Part shown: positions 7,637 to 14,342 of the stretch, piece by piece
Position numbering within the stretch: the stretch's first letter is position 1
Layout of the letters: the number at the start of each line of letters is the position of its first letter
From: an uncultured Collinsella sp.
Lineage (GTDB): Bacteria > Actinomycetota > Coriobacteriia > Coriobacteriales > Coriobacteriaceae
DNA: 16,706 nt
NCBI GenBank assembly: GCA_900542125.1
Contig: UQMO01000056.1
Coordinates: forward strand, 1-16,706
Reading direction: 5' to 3'
Made by a program: the position numbers and the translations under genes
Notes under the pieces: generated by a model
The model's database searches: none
Told to the model about the DNA's origin: nothing
What the model saw: only the letters and a program-made list of their open reading frames with translations

Positions 7637-8320
7637 ATGGAGGCTTACAAGCAAGAGTTCATCAAGTTTATGGTCGAGTCCGACGTTCTTAAGTTCGGCA
7701 GTTTTACGCTTAAGAGCGGCCGTCAGTCCCCGTTCTTTATGAACGCCGGCGCCTACGTGACGGGCTATCAGCTCAAGAAGCTGGGCGAGTACTACGCCCA
7801 GGCCATCCACGATAACTTTGGCGATGACTTTGACGTGCTGTTCGGGCCGGCCTATAAGGGTATTCCCCTGGCCGTCGTGACCGCGATTGCCTACCACGAG
7901 CTGTACGGCAAGGAGGTCAAGTACTGCTGCGACCGCAAGGAGGCCAAGGACCACGGTGCCGACAAGGGTAACCTGCTGGGCTACGAGCCCCAGGATGGCG
8001 ACCGCGTGATCATGGTCGAGGACGTCACCACCAGCGGTAAGTCCATCGACGAGACCTATCCCAAGGTCAAGGCTGCTGCCGATGTCGAGATCAAGGGCCT
8101 CATCGTGTCCCTCAACCGCATGGAGGTCGGCAAGGGCGGCGTGACCACCGCGCAGAAGGAGATCGAGGCCAAGTACGGCTTCCCCGTCGCGAGCATCGTC
8201 TCCATGGCCGAGGTCGTCGAGACCCTCTACAACCACGAGATTGACGGCAAGGTCGTCATCGACGATGAGCTCAAGACCGCCATCGACGCCTACTACGAGC
8301 AGTACGGAGTCCGGGAGTAG
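7637..8320 (+). CDS. pyrE: Orotate phosphoribosyltransferase
   Basis: PyrE joins orotate and PRPP to make orotidine 5'-phosphate, the fifth step of pyrimidine synthesis, in the cytoplasm. The 227-residue product carries the PRPP-binding loop VEDVTTSGKS (127-136) and the flexible catalytic loop with RKEAKDHG (100-107). The N-terminal FTLKSGRQSPFFMNAG (23-38) and GPAYKGIPLA (70-79) segments are also characteristic of the family. The length is normal. The ATG at 7637 has GAGAGGA about six bases upstream; an in-frame extension to 7445 is not preceded by a ribosome site. The gene stands alone, divergent from mgtA and not next to other pyr genes. The hairpin at 8321-8345 follows its stop without a gap. 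Confidence 0.95.
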   Translation: MEAYKQEFIKFMVESDVLKFGSFTLKSGRQSPFFMNAGAYVTGYQLKKLGEYYAQAIHDNFGDDFDVLFGPAYKGIPLAVVTAIAYHELYGKEVKYCCDRKEAKDHGADKGNLLGYEPQDGDRVIMVEDVTTSGKSIDETYPKVKAAADVEIKGLIVSLNRMEVGKGGVTTAQKEIEAKYGFPVASIVSMAEVVETLYNHEIDGKVVIDDELKTAIDAYYEQYGVRE

Positions 8321-8345
8321 TTACGCGGTTTTCCAAACCGCGTAA
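8321..8345. terminator. Hairpin directly after pyrE
   Basis: TTACGCGGTTT (8321-8331) and AAACCGCGTAA (8335-8345) form a perfect 11-bp stem with a three-base loop TCC, beginning at the first base after the stop codon. There is no T-run behind it, so it may stabilise the 3' end rather than terminate by itself. Confidence 0.6.
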
Positions 8346-8359
8346 CAAGTCGACGCTGC

Positions 8360-8457
8360 AAACGCCCCCAAGCGGCAATCTGCCTTTCAATCGTCGGGCA
8401 TGGCCAGAAGGCCTATGCCCTCCTCTTTCAAGGCACATTGCTCGCTTGGGGGCGTTT
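8360..8457. repeat. Long imperfect hairpin (about 98 nt) after pyrE
   Basis: The outer arms AAACGCCCCCAAGCG (8360-8374) and 8443-8457 pair perfectly over 15 bp. The next 12 bases (8375-8386) pair with 8430-8441 with one mismatch, and a tip helix GGGCATGGCC (8396-8405) pairs with 8410-8420 with one bulge. The outer stem ends GGGGGCGTTTT, so it can end pyrE transcription. The well-paired interior is more than a terminator needs and could be a small structured RNA. Confidence 0.65.
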
Positions 8458-8491
8458 TCGCTGTCGGTGCCAAAACATCGGTGCGGTCGTT

Positions 8492-8574
8492 GGGTAGCTA
8501 ATTTGGGACGGGGCTATTTTGACTACTTTACATGTGAAAGCAGTCAAAATAGCCCCGTCCCAAATTAGCTACCC
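8492..8574. repeat. Perfect 33-bp-arm inverted repeat
   Basis: Bases 8492-8524 are the exact reverse complement of 8542-8574, with a 17-base centre that itself pairs CTTT with AAAG around ACATGT. Each arm contains GGGACGGGGC, the same GGGAC-R-GG core as the other hairpin repeats of the window. There is no transposase and no coding frame in it. Its size resembles a palindromic MITE or a REP doublet. Confidence 0.95.
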
Positions 8575-8587
8575 TTGCACCAAAAAT

Positions 8588-8683
8588 GAGCGTGGATAAT
8601 CTCCCGGTTTTGGCCTGCGTGGGGGGGCTCAAAGTGGGAGATTATCCACGCTCGTGATTTGAGTGTCCGAAAATCCACGCTCG
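8588..8683. repeat. 18-bp-arm inverted repeat plus a third partial copy
   Basis: The arm 8588-8605 (begins GAGCGTGGATAAT) is the exact reverse complement of 8636-8653, separated by 30 bases. The end sequence ATCCACGCTCG recurs once more at 8673-8683, 29 bases after its first occurrence at 8644-8654. The rest of 8684-8749 shows no coding frame or clear signal. Confidence 0.85.
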
Positions 8684-8749
8684 TTTGGTCGGTGCATGTC
8701 TACGCAGCGTAGGTTGTCGAGGGCTGTCTTCAAATGGATACTGGCTCTT

Positions 8750-8759
8750 GAACCGGTTC
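8750..8759. promoter_or_regulatory. Possible operator GAACCGGTTC upstream of the XRE gene
   Basis: This perfect 10-bp palindrome ends 31 bases before the ATG of the XRE regulator. XRE-type repressors commonly bind short palindromes in their own promoter, so autoregulation is plausible. No good -10 box is visible next to it. Confidence 0.35.
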
Positions 8760-8790
8760 GCTCCATTCTTCCAATCTGATCGGACATATC

Positions 8791-9411
8791 ATGAACCAGA
8801 CACCGCAAAGCAATGTCCCCCATACTTTTTTGGCAGCACATGCCATCAAGCGGCTGCGCGAAGATCGCGGCCTCACCCAGCGCGCCCTGGCGGAAAGCCT
8901 TGGCGTGACCGATAAAGCCGTCAGCAAGTGGGAGTCCGGCCGCGGCCTTCCCGACATTTCCCTCGTTGAGCCTTTGGCCCAGAGACTCGGCATAAGCGTG
9001 GCTGAGCTTTTGGCTGGTGACATTCGGGCCAACGCCAACCGTGCAGGCAATATGCTCAAAGGCGTCTTTTACGTTTGCCCTATCTGCGGAAACGTTGTGC
9101 ACGCGCTCGGAGAAGGCAGCTTTAGCTGTTGCGGCTCCACGATGTTTCCCCAGGAGGCCGAAGAGCCGGACGCGGATCACGCCTTTTCCATCGAGCGCAT
9201 CGAGGACGATTGGTACGTCACGCTCGACCATCCCATGACCAAGGATCATTACATTAGCTTTGTGGCATATGCGACTATGGATGGCATCTGCCTCAAGAAG
9301 CTCTATCCAGAGCAATCGGTGCAACCGCGTTTTCATATCACCGGACGCGGCAGAATGTACCTCTACTGCAACCAGCACGGACTCTTTGTTTTGCCGACGC
9401 CTCGCAAGTAA
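8791..9411 (+). CDS. XRE-family regulator fused to a desulfoferrodoxin-like iron domain
   Basis: Residues 17-75 form an XRE-type helix-turn-helix (LTQRALAESLGVTDKAVSKWE). After a short linker comes a desulforedoxin-type CxxC...CC site (Cys96, Cys99, Cys113, Cys114). A superoxide-reductase-like domain follows with HPMTKDHYI (His147, His153), a further His130, and C-terminal CNQHG (Cys193, His196). In desulfoferrodoxins these residues bind two iron atoms, and superoxide is reduced at the His4-Cys site. The Glu-Lys before the first His, important for catalysis in the enzyme, reads Ala-Asp here. The iron ligands are complete, so the domain may sense superoxide, oxygen or iron and control DNA binding; this is inference. 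The Shine-Dalgarno is weak (CGGA), but there is no better start. Such fusions exist in other anaerobes. Target genes are not evident; the gene stands alone. Confidence 0.88.
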   Translation: MNQTPQSNVPHTFLAAHAIKRLREDRGLTQRALAESLGVTDKAVSKWESGRGLPDISLVEPLAQRLGISVAELLAGDIRANANRAGNMLKGVFYVCPICGNVVHALGEGSFSCCGSTMFPQEAEEPDADHAFSIERIEDDWYVTLDHPMTKDHYISFVAYATMDGICLKKLYPEQSVQPRFHITGRGRMYLYCNQHGLFVLPTPRK

Positions 9412-9446
9412 AAGCCCGCTGTCCGCCCGATGCCCCTGCGCCAACG

Positions 9447-9513
9447 AGTTGCGGTGGAATAGTTCCTGAAAGTGCTGGTTTAGAGCCTAAACAGGAGCTA
9501 TTTCACCGCAACT
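9447..9513. repeat. 22-bp hairpin with G-U pairs downstream of the XRE gene
   Basis: The arm 9447-9468 (starts AGTTGCGGTGG) pairs with 9492-9513 over 22 positions. The two DNA mismatches (T9463/G9497 and G9457/T9503) are both allowed G-U pairs in RNA. The centre holds a second stem TTTAG/CTAAA (9479-9483, 9487-9491). It lies between the convergent XRE and RpiR-type genes and could terminate or protect both transcripts. Confidence 0.8.
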
Positions 9514-9549
9514 TAGGAGGGCGATTGGAGGCGCGGTGGGGCCGGATTG

Positions 9550-10404
9550 TTATTTGAGGCCGGGGAGGCGGGTGTAGGGGAACGAGCGCTCTAGGAACTC
9601 GGCGCAGCGGGCGTAGTCTTTGGCGAAGTAGCTGCTGTAGAGCGAATCGAGCACGTATTGCACGGCGATGTGGCTGGCGAACTGCGTGATGCGGTGCGTC
9701 ATGCTCTCGTGGTCGCTCACCGTGAGGTAGGCGGCAAAGCCGGGGTGCAGGCGCGCACAATAAGGTGTGCCGATGACAATGACGGGAACATGTCGGCTGC
9801 TGAGGATCGGCAAGATTTCCTTGAGGTTGGGCGCAAGGCCGCTGTAGGAGATTGCGATCGCCACATTGCCGGAATCCGAGGCGAGCGCCGTGCACACCTG
9901 GGCCTCGGTGCTGCTGTAGCATGTGGCGCTCTTGCCGGACGAAAGCAAGCGGTCGCGGAACATCCCCGCTGGATAGAGGTTGTGCGAGCCGGTGTAGATG
10001 TCGACCTGCCGTGCCTTCGCGATCAGTTTGGCGGCGTGGTCGAGCTGTGCGGGGTCGAGCAGCTCCTGCGTCTCGGCCAGCGTGGTCTGGTAGAGCCCTT
10101 CCATGCGCTCCATAACCTGCGCAGGCGTGGACGTGGCATCGAAGGGAAAGTTGATATCTACGTCGCGGCGGTTGCCTGCTTCGGTCGCCAGACGGATGAG
10201 CTCGACCTTGAGATCCTTAAAGCCCTCGAGGCCGAGCTTTTTGCAAAAACGGTGCACGCTTGCGACCGAAACATTGGCGCGGGCGGCAAACTCCTTAATG
10301 GAGAGTCCGCGGATGTCTTCGCCCATGGCGAGGGCCGAGATGCCGAGCTGCTGCTCGGTAGGGGTTAGGCCCTGTGCCTCGGTAATCTTGCGTTTGATAT
10401 CCAT
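9550..10404 (-). CDS. RpiR-family regulator with SIS phosphosugar-binding domain
   Basis: The 284-residue product has an N-terminal RpiR-type helix-turn-helix (about 33-60, LSIKEFAARANVSVASVHRFCKKLG). A SIS sugar-isomerase fold follows (about 125-255), including YTGSHN (137-142) and the phosphosugar-loop motif ISYSG (185-189). RpiR proteins repress or activate sugar catabolic genes in response to a phosphorylated sugar. The ATG at 10404 is preceded by GGGAG at a suitable distance; the longer frame to 10434 starts inside the upstream hairpin without a ribosome site. It follows the large glycoside hydrolase on the same strand by 42 bp, so it is probably in that operon. A regulator that senses a phosphosugar next to a hydrolase suggests feedback on the breakdown product. 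The sugar cannot be named. Confidence 0.88.
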   Translation of the reverse strand: MDIKRKITEAQGLTPTEQQLGISALAMGEDIRGLSIKEFAARANVSVASVHRFCKKLGLEGFKDLKVELIRLATEAGNRRDVDINFPFDATSTPAQVMERMEGLYQTTLAETQELLDPAQLDHAAKLIAKARQVDIYTGSHNLYPAGMFRDRLLSSGKSATCYSSTEAQVCTALASDSGNVAIAISYSGLAPNLKEILPILSSRHVPVIVIGTPYCARLHPGFAAYLTVSDHESMTHRITQFASHIAVQYVLDSLYSSYFAKDYARCAEFLERSFPYTRLPGLK

Positions 10405-10423
10405 TCGAACTCCCGCACTCGCC

Positions 10424-10462
10424 AAACCTGCCAAAAAGGGACGGGTTTATTTTGGCAGGTTT
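10424..10462. repeat. Hairpin repeat family 2, copy A, between hydrolase and RpiR gene
   Basis: AAACCTGCCAAAA (10424-10436) and TTTTGGCAGGTTT (10450-10462) form a perfect 13-bp stem around the loop AGGGACGGGTTTA. Read on the minus strand, the stop codon of the hydrolase gene is the first three bases of the loop, so the stem begins within its last codons. It may partly terminate or process the message between the two genes. Confidence 0.9.
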
Positions 10463-13047
10463 TGCCCGAGAAGGGTAACGGGGCCGAGGACACCGCTGGG
10501 CGCGACGGGCTCGGTGAGGGCGAAGATGTCGGGAATCGCATGGTCGAGTGTGTTGATGACATCGATGGTGAGCTCGTGCGTGCCGGCGGCAAGCGCGCCT
10601 GTCGCAAAGCGATAGGGCGGGCAGATGCGCGTGCCGAGCGTTTGTCCGTCGAGCGTGAGTGTTGCGACTTCGTAGACATCACCCAGGTCAATGGCGGTGT
10701 GGGCGAGGTCGTCGGTCAGCTCGAACGACGTGCGATAGTGGAACGTGCCGCAGATGCCGGCGAACTGCTCGGCCGTGAGGTCGCACAGCTGCTCGAGCTT
10801 TTGCGGCTCGCCAAAGGTTCCATCGCTGCCGGCAGGGGAGAGGGCAACGGTCCACGGTCCGTCGATGCTAAGGCAAACCGCATCATCCGCATTCGTGTTC
10901 GCCCCGTCATCGAGTCCGACCTCGTCGCCCGTTCCCAGAACAACAACGCAGCTCTCGAAGGGCGCCAGCTCCAACGCGTCATCAAACGCAACGGGTTCGG
11001 TGCCGTTCAGCAGGTCGAGGCGCGTGCCGCAAAGGCGCTCGCCTCGAGCAAGTGCAACCGTACAGCAAATACTTTCACGCGGATGCTCGTTGACTAGCAT
11101 CACATAGGTCTCGCCCGCACGCTTGTAGCGAAGTGCGCGCAGCCAGGGCTGTGGCCTATCGGTCACAACGGTCTGCAGCCCCGCGTCTGCCAGCGCGTTC
11201 GCCACATCGGCAAGTGGCGTTGTCGTAAGCCCGTCCAGATCGGCTGCGCCATCCGCGTCATAAAGAGCGCCGGGCACTTCGTCAGCAGCGAGCACCGTGA
11301 CACCCGCGGCCATCATGCGCCTCACCTCTTCCGCTGTAGCCGCGCCAATAAACGAGGCGCCTGGCATGACAAACGCCTGGTAGCGACAGCCGTTAACAGC
11401 CAGCATTCCATCGGCAATCGAAACCTCGTAACGCCCCTCATCCTCAAAAGCCTCGGCAGGCACAAAGTCAAAATCGATCTGCGCGCGCGTGAGCTCGGCC
11501 GCCACGCGCTCGACGGGCATGGCGTTGCCGGCCCATTCGGCGTCGGCATGGTACAGAATGGCGACGGGGCGAGCGGCAGCGCCTTCCGAAAGGAGCGTCG
11601 CCGTGCGATTCATATAGCGCATGAGCTGGCCAAAGTGCGGCCATTGCGGGTTGTTGCCGTGCGCGTAAAAGTGCGGCGGGCAGTCCCAATCGGGGAAGGG
11701 CGCCATGCTAAACGCGTGCGGCGTAAACCAGTTAATACCGCGGACGAGCATATGGTCGGCAATCCATTTCATCTCGCGCAGGCCCTCGTGCCAGCCAAAG
11801 GCGCCAAAGACCTCGGCCATGCAGCGCCCCTGCTTTTTGGGATCGAGGCGCGCGGCCGAAGAGCCCAGCTTGGCAAGCGCGTACGTAAAGAACTCCATGT
11901 TCCATGCGCCGTGGAAATAGCTGTAGCGCCCGCGGTCAATTCCGGGGGCGAGCTGATTGATGACCACGTCGACGCCGGCCATGTCCTGCCCCGCGACCGC
12001 GCGGAAGTAATGTCCGGCGCCCTGGCCCAGGCGCGTGTGGCAACTCTTGTCCTCGATCACGTGGCCAATGTGCATAACGCCGTGCGCGCGGCACCAATCG
12101 CCAATCTGCTCGTCAAAGCAGCTGCGGTAGAGCTGCGTAGCAAGGTCCATATAGGCGTGGCGAACCTGGGCGCCGTTTGCCTCGCGCGTCCAAAGGCCGT
12201 GCAACTTGGCAAGCCAATTCTCGCCAAGCGCATCGTATAGGCGGCGGGCAAGCTCGTCCGACCACGGCAGCGCCAGGTCGCCTCGCCCAATAAAGCTGCT
12301 GGTAGAAGCATCGTCGAGCGTGGTGCCCTTCTCGTTCATAAAGCCGGGCTCGTCGGTGAAAAAGCCCAAGATCGTTTTGCCAAACTCGTCGCCCAGATGC
12401 TCAAACGTGGGCTCGTAGACGGCGTCGATGAGCGCGTGGCACGAGGCGGCGTCGACCATGTTGATGTACTCATCGCGAAAGCCGGTCTTTTGGCTGGTGG
12501 CGTACAGCTCGATCGTAGTGACGCCGGTGGGGGCGTCAAAACGCAAGCGGGCGGGCGTTCCATCGTCCCCGTGCTCAACGGCGAGCGCAAGGTCGAGCGG
12601 CGCACCAGCGGCATCAAAAGCCGCCACGCCCACAAAGCGCTCGGTGGGGTCCATGAGATTACCGAGCTTGATAGTCGTGGACGGTTGGGGACCAACAACC
12701 GTAATCGTGCGATGCTTGAGCACGGTCTTCTTGAGCGCGGGGTCGACGTCATCGCCCGCAAGCGCGCCGTTGGCATAGCCTGCGGGGAAGTGTGCGTCGT
12801 CGAGCAGCCAGATCTTTAACCCCAGGCGCTTGCACTCGCCGATGATAAAGCGCAGGTCAGACCACCAGCCGTCGCGACAGAAATCGGGATGCGTGCGCGA
12901 TTCCAGGCAAACCTCGTGGATGTCCGCCCCGGCGATCTGCTCCAGATACTCGGTGATCGTCTCGCGCGCCTCGCCCTTGAGCCACAAGAACGGAAGCACA
13001 TGGTTGTCGTAGGTGCCGCCAAGCACCTGCTCAAAATACGCCGCCAT
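10447..13047 (-). CDS. Large glycoside hydrolase (GH106-like superfamily), substrate unknown
   Basis: The 866-residue product resembles cytoplasmic TIM-barrel glycosidases related to GH106 and similar uncharacterised families. The N-terminal part has RTHPDF (51-56), GWWSDLRFIIGECKRLGLKIWLLDD (60-84) and FPAGYANG (87-94). The acidic residues Glu233 (TDEPGF) and Glu412 (AEVFGAFGW) are candidate catalytic residues, by position only. The C-terminal about 120 residues (from ICGTFHYRTSFELTDD) look like the galactose-binding-type jelly roll of GH2 enzymes. No signal peptide is present, so it acts inside the cell, on an imported oligosaccharide or glycoside. The ATG at 13047 has AGGAG five bases upstream; a longer frame to 13206 would run through the divergent regulator promoter. 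It is the first gene of a pair with the RpiR regulator and faces an AraC-type gene. Rhamnosidase-like activity is possible but unproven. Confidence 0.75.
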   Translation of the reverse strand: MAAYFEQVLGGTYDNHVLPFLWLKGEARETITEYLEQIAGADIHEVCLESRTHPDFCRDGWWSDLRFIIGECKRLGLKIWLLDDAHFPAGYANGALAGDDVDPALKKTVLKHRTITVVGPQPSTTIKLGNLMDPTERFVGVAAFDAAGAPLDLALAVEHGDDGTPARLRFDAPTGVTTIELYATSQKTGFRDEYINMVDAASCHALIDAVYEPTFEHLGDEFGKTILGFFTDEPGFMNEKGTTLDDASTSSFIGRGDLALPWSDELARRLYDALGENWLAKLHGLWTREANGAQVRHAYMDLATQLYRSCFDEQIGDWCRAHGVMHIGHVIEDKSCHTRLGQGAGHYFRAVAGQDMAGVDVVINQLAPGIDRGRYSYFHGAWNMEFFTYALAKLGSSAARLDPKKQGRCMAEVFGAFGWHEGLREMKWIADHMLVRGINWFTPHAFSMAPFPDWDCPPHFYAHGNNPQWPHFGQLMRYMNRTATLLSEGAAARPVAILYHADAEWAGNAMPVERVAAELTRAQIDFDFVPAEAFEDEGRYEVSIADGMLAVNGCRYQAFVMPGASFIGAATAEEVRRMMAAGVTVLAADEVPGALYDADGAADLDGLTTTPLADVANALADAGLQTVVTDRPQPWLRALRYKRAGETYVMLVNEHPRESICCTVALARGERLCGTRLDLLNGTEPVAFDDALELAPFESCVVVLGTGDEVGLDDGANTNADDAVCLSIDGPWTVALSPAGSDGTFGEPQKLEQLCDLTAEQFAGICGTFHYRTSFELTDDLAHTAIDLGDVYEVATLTLDGQTLGTRICPPYRFATGALAAGTHELTIDVINTLDHAIPDIFALTEPVAPSGVLGPVTLLGQNLPK

Positions 13048-13069
13048 ATACGCTCCTCCAAAACAGCCT

Positions 13070-13084
13070 TTCAAATTCATTGAA
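13070..13084. promoter_or_regulatory. Possible operator TTCAA-n5-TTGAA in the divergent control region
   Basis: A 15-bp inverted repeat, TTCAA ATTCA TTGAA, lies 23 bases upstream of the hydrolase ATG and 79 bases before the AraC-type gene start. Its place in the only intergenic region shared by both genes makes it a candidate site for the AraC-type or RpiR-type regulator. It is short and AT-rich, so it may be chance. Confidence 0.35.
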
Positions 13085-13110
13085 GTCAGAGTACGCCGAG
13101 CGCGCAGCCC

Positions 13111-13119
13111 TGCTAATAT
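13111..13119 (+). promoter_or_regulatory. Possible extended -10 of the AraC-type gene
   Basis: TGCTAATAT carries the TG of an extended -10 and a four-of-six -10 match. It would start transcription near 13126, about 37 bases before the ATG at 13163. No -35 is recognisable, as is usual for activator-dependent or extended -10 promoters. Confidence 0.35.
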
Positions 13120-13162
13120 CAAAACCACGGCAGAATATGACCGAATCAACGATGGTGATGTA

Positions 13163-14170
13163 ATGGATATCGCACGGCTGGACAACCTTCTGCTCGAGCT
13201 GACCAACAGTGAGCGAGCCTATCGCGCGGGCGCCCATTACGACTGGAGCGATGCACTCGGTCAAGGTAATCAAGCAGATGTCGATGGTCGGCATATCCGT
13301 AAAATCGGCAACCCAGCGCTCGCCCTACGACAAGAAGGCATGCCCGATGGTCTATCGATTGTTCGCAACTCGCGCTTCAATCCCGTGCCGGAACATGTCC
13401 ACGATTATGTCGAAATCAGCTATATCTATCGAGGACGAGCGCCGCAGATCGTCAACGGCGCGCCGCTCATGCTCGCTCAAAACGAGGTCCTCCTGCTCGA
13501 TGTCGCCTGCCCGCATGCCGTAGGCGAGCTCGGCGAGCACGACATTATGCTGAGCGTTATCATCTCGCGGCCAATGCTGCGCCGTAGCCTGGAGCAAAGC
13601 CTTTCGCCCACAAGCGCGGTCTCGCGGTTCCTGCTCAGCGCCCTCACGGACGAAACCGACCACCGCGGACACGTGCATTTCCATACGGGCGGCAGCCGTC
13701 GCGTGCGCCGCTACATGCAGGAGATGCTGTGCGAGCGTCTGGACCCCACGCCAGCGAGCCCCCAGATTGTCTCGAGGCTGTTTGAGCTGCTGTTGGTCGA
13801 GCTCATGCAAAGCTACGAGGCCGGTCTTCTGCGGTCGGACGCGCCCGCACTGCCATCGGCGCAGGTCGCGGCTGCCATGGGCTTCATCGAGCGCAACGCC
13901 TGCGACTGCACCCTCGATAACCTCGCCCGCCACCTGCACCTGAGTCCCAACTACGCAAGCGCCCTGCTCAAGCGTCAGACAGGCCGCACGTTTATGCAGC
14001 TGGTGCAGGAGGGCCGCCTAGCGCGCGCGGCGACGCTGCTCGATGCCGGCGCCATCGCGGAGGTCGCAGCGCACGAGGCGGGCTATGCCAACATGAGCTT
14101 CTTCTACAAAAAGTTTGCCGAGCGCTATGGCTGCACGCCGGCTGCCTATCGTCAGCGTTTGCCCAGATAA
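13163..14170 (+). CDS. AraC-family regulator with cupin sensor domain
   Basis: The 335-residue product has a cupin-like sugar-sensing half: the His-x-His and Glu set around EHVHDYVEISYIYRG (His78, His80, Glu84), and CPHAVGE (116-122). A C-terminal pair of helix-turn-helices typical of AraC/XylS activators follows (first about 250-272, LDNLARHLHLSPNYASALLKR; second about 298-320, ending in GYANMSFFYKKF). The frame is open back to 13013, but that would overlap the divergent hydrolase. The ATG at 13163 gives the standard domain layout, although its ribosome site (GGTGATG) is weak. AraC proteins of this size usually activate a neighbouring catabolic gene when a sugar is present. The hydrolase on the opposite strand (115 bp away) and the GH1 gene downstream are natural targets, by inference. 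Hairpin copy B follows its stop. Confidence 0.88.
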   Translation: MDIARLDNLLLELTNSERAYRAGAHYDWSDALGQGNQADVDGRHIRKIGNPALALRQEGMPDGLSIVRNSRFNPVPEHVHDYVEISYIYRGRAPQIVNGAPLMLAQNEVLLLDVACPHAVGELGEHDIMLSVIISRPMLRRSLEQSLSPTSAVSRFLLSALTDETDHRGHVHFHTGGSRRVRRYMQEMLCERLDPTPASPQIVSRLFELLLVELMQSYEAGLLRSDAPALPSAQVAAAMGFIERNACDCTLDNLARHLHLSPNYASALLKRQTGRTFMQLVQEGRLARAATLLDAGAIAEVAAHEAGYANMSFFYKKFAERYGCTPAAYRQRLPR

Positions 14171-14206
14171 AACCGACCAAAATAAACCTGTCCCTTTTTG
14201 ACAGGT
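14171..14206. repeat. Hairpin repeat family 2, copy B, after the AraC-type gene
   Basis: Beginning at the first base after the AraC stop, the sequence CCAAAATAAACCTGTCCC (14178-14194) and its TTTTTG continuation match the minus strand of copy A except for a few bases. The stem ACCTGTC/GACAGGT (14186-14192, 14200-14206) is perfect, but the longer outer stem of copy A has decayed. In both copies the element follows a stop codon in the same transcriptional sense, so it may be a terminator. Confidence 0.75.
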
Positions 14207-14342
14207 ATCAGGAAGTGTCAGGGGCGGGCAGGCGGCGGGGCGCCGCTGCGAAAAGAAGTGTCGGGTTTGGCGCGGCCGCTCCCGCATGCCCCGCGCGTGG
14301 GCGATACTCGGCTTATCGACCCACGATGCAAAGGAGATGCTC

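Noticed and set aside
8492..8574. Insertion sequence with terminal inverted repeats
   Set aside because: The arms are only 17 bases apart, leaving no room for a transposase, and no target duplication can be seen at the ends.
648..9513. CRISPR array from the repeated hairpins
   Set aside because: Copies are far apart and irregularly spaced with genes between them; there are no spacers or cas genes.
14286..14342. N-terminal extension of the GH1 gene from an upstream ATG
   Set aside because: The 19 extra codons span the AAGGAG ribosome site of the ATG at 14343 and do not match the usual GH1 N-terminus.
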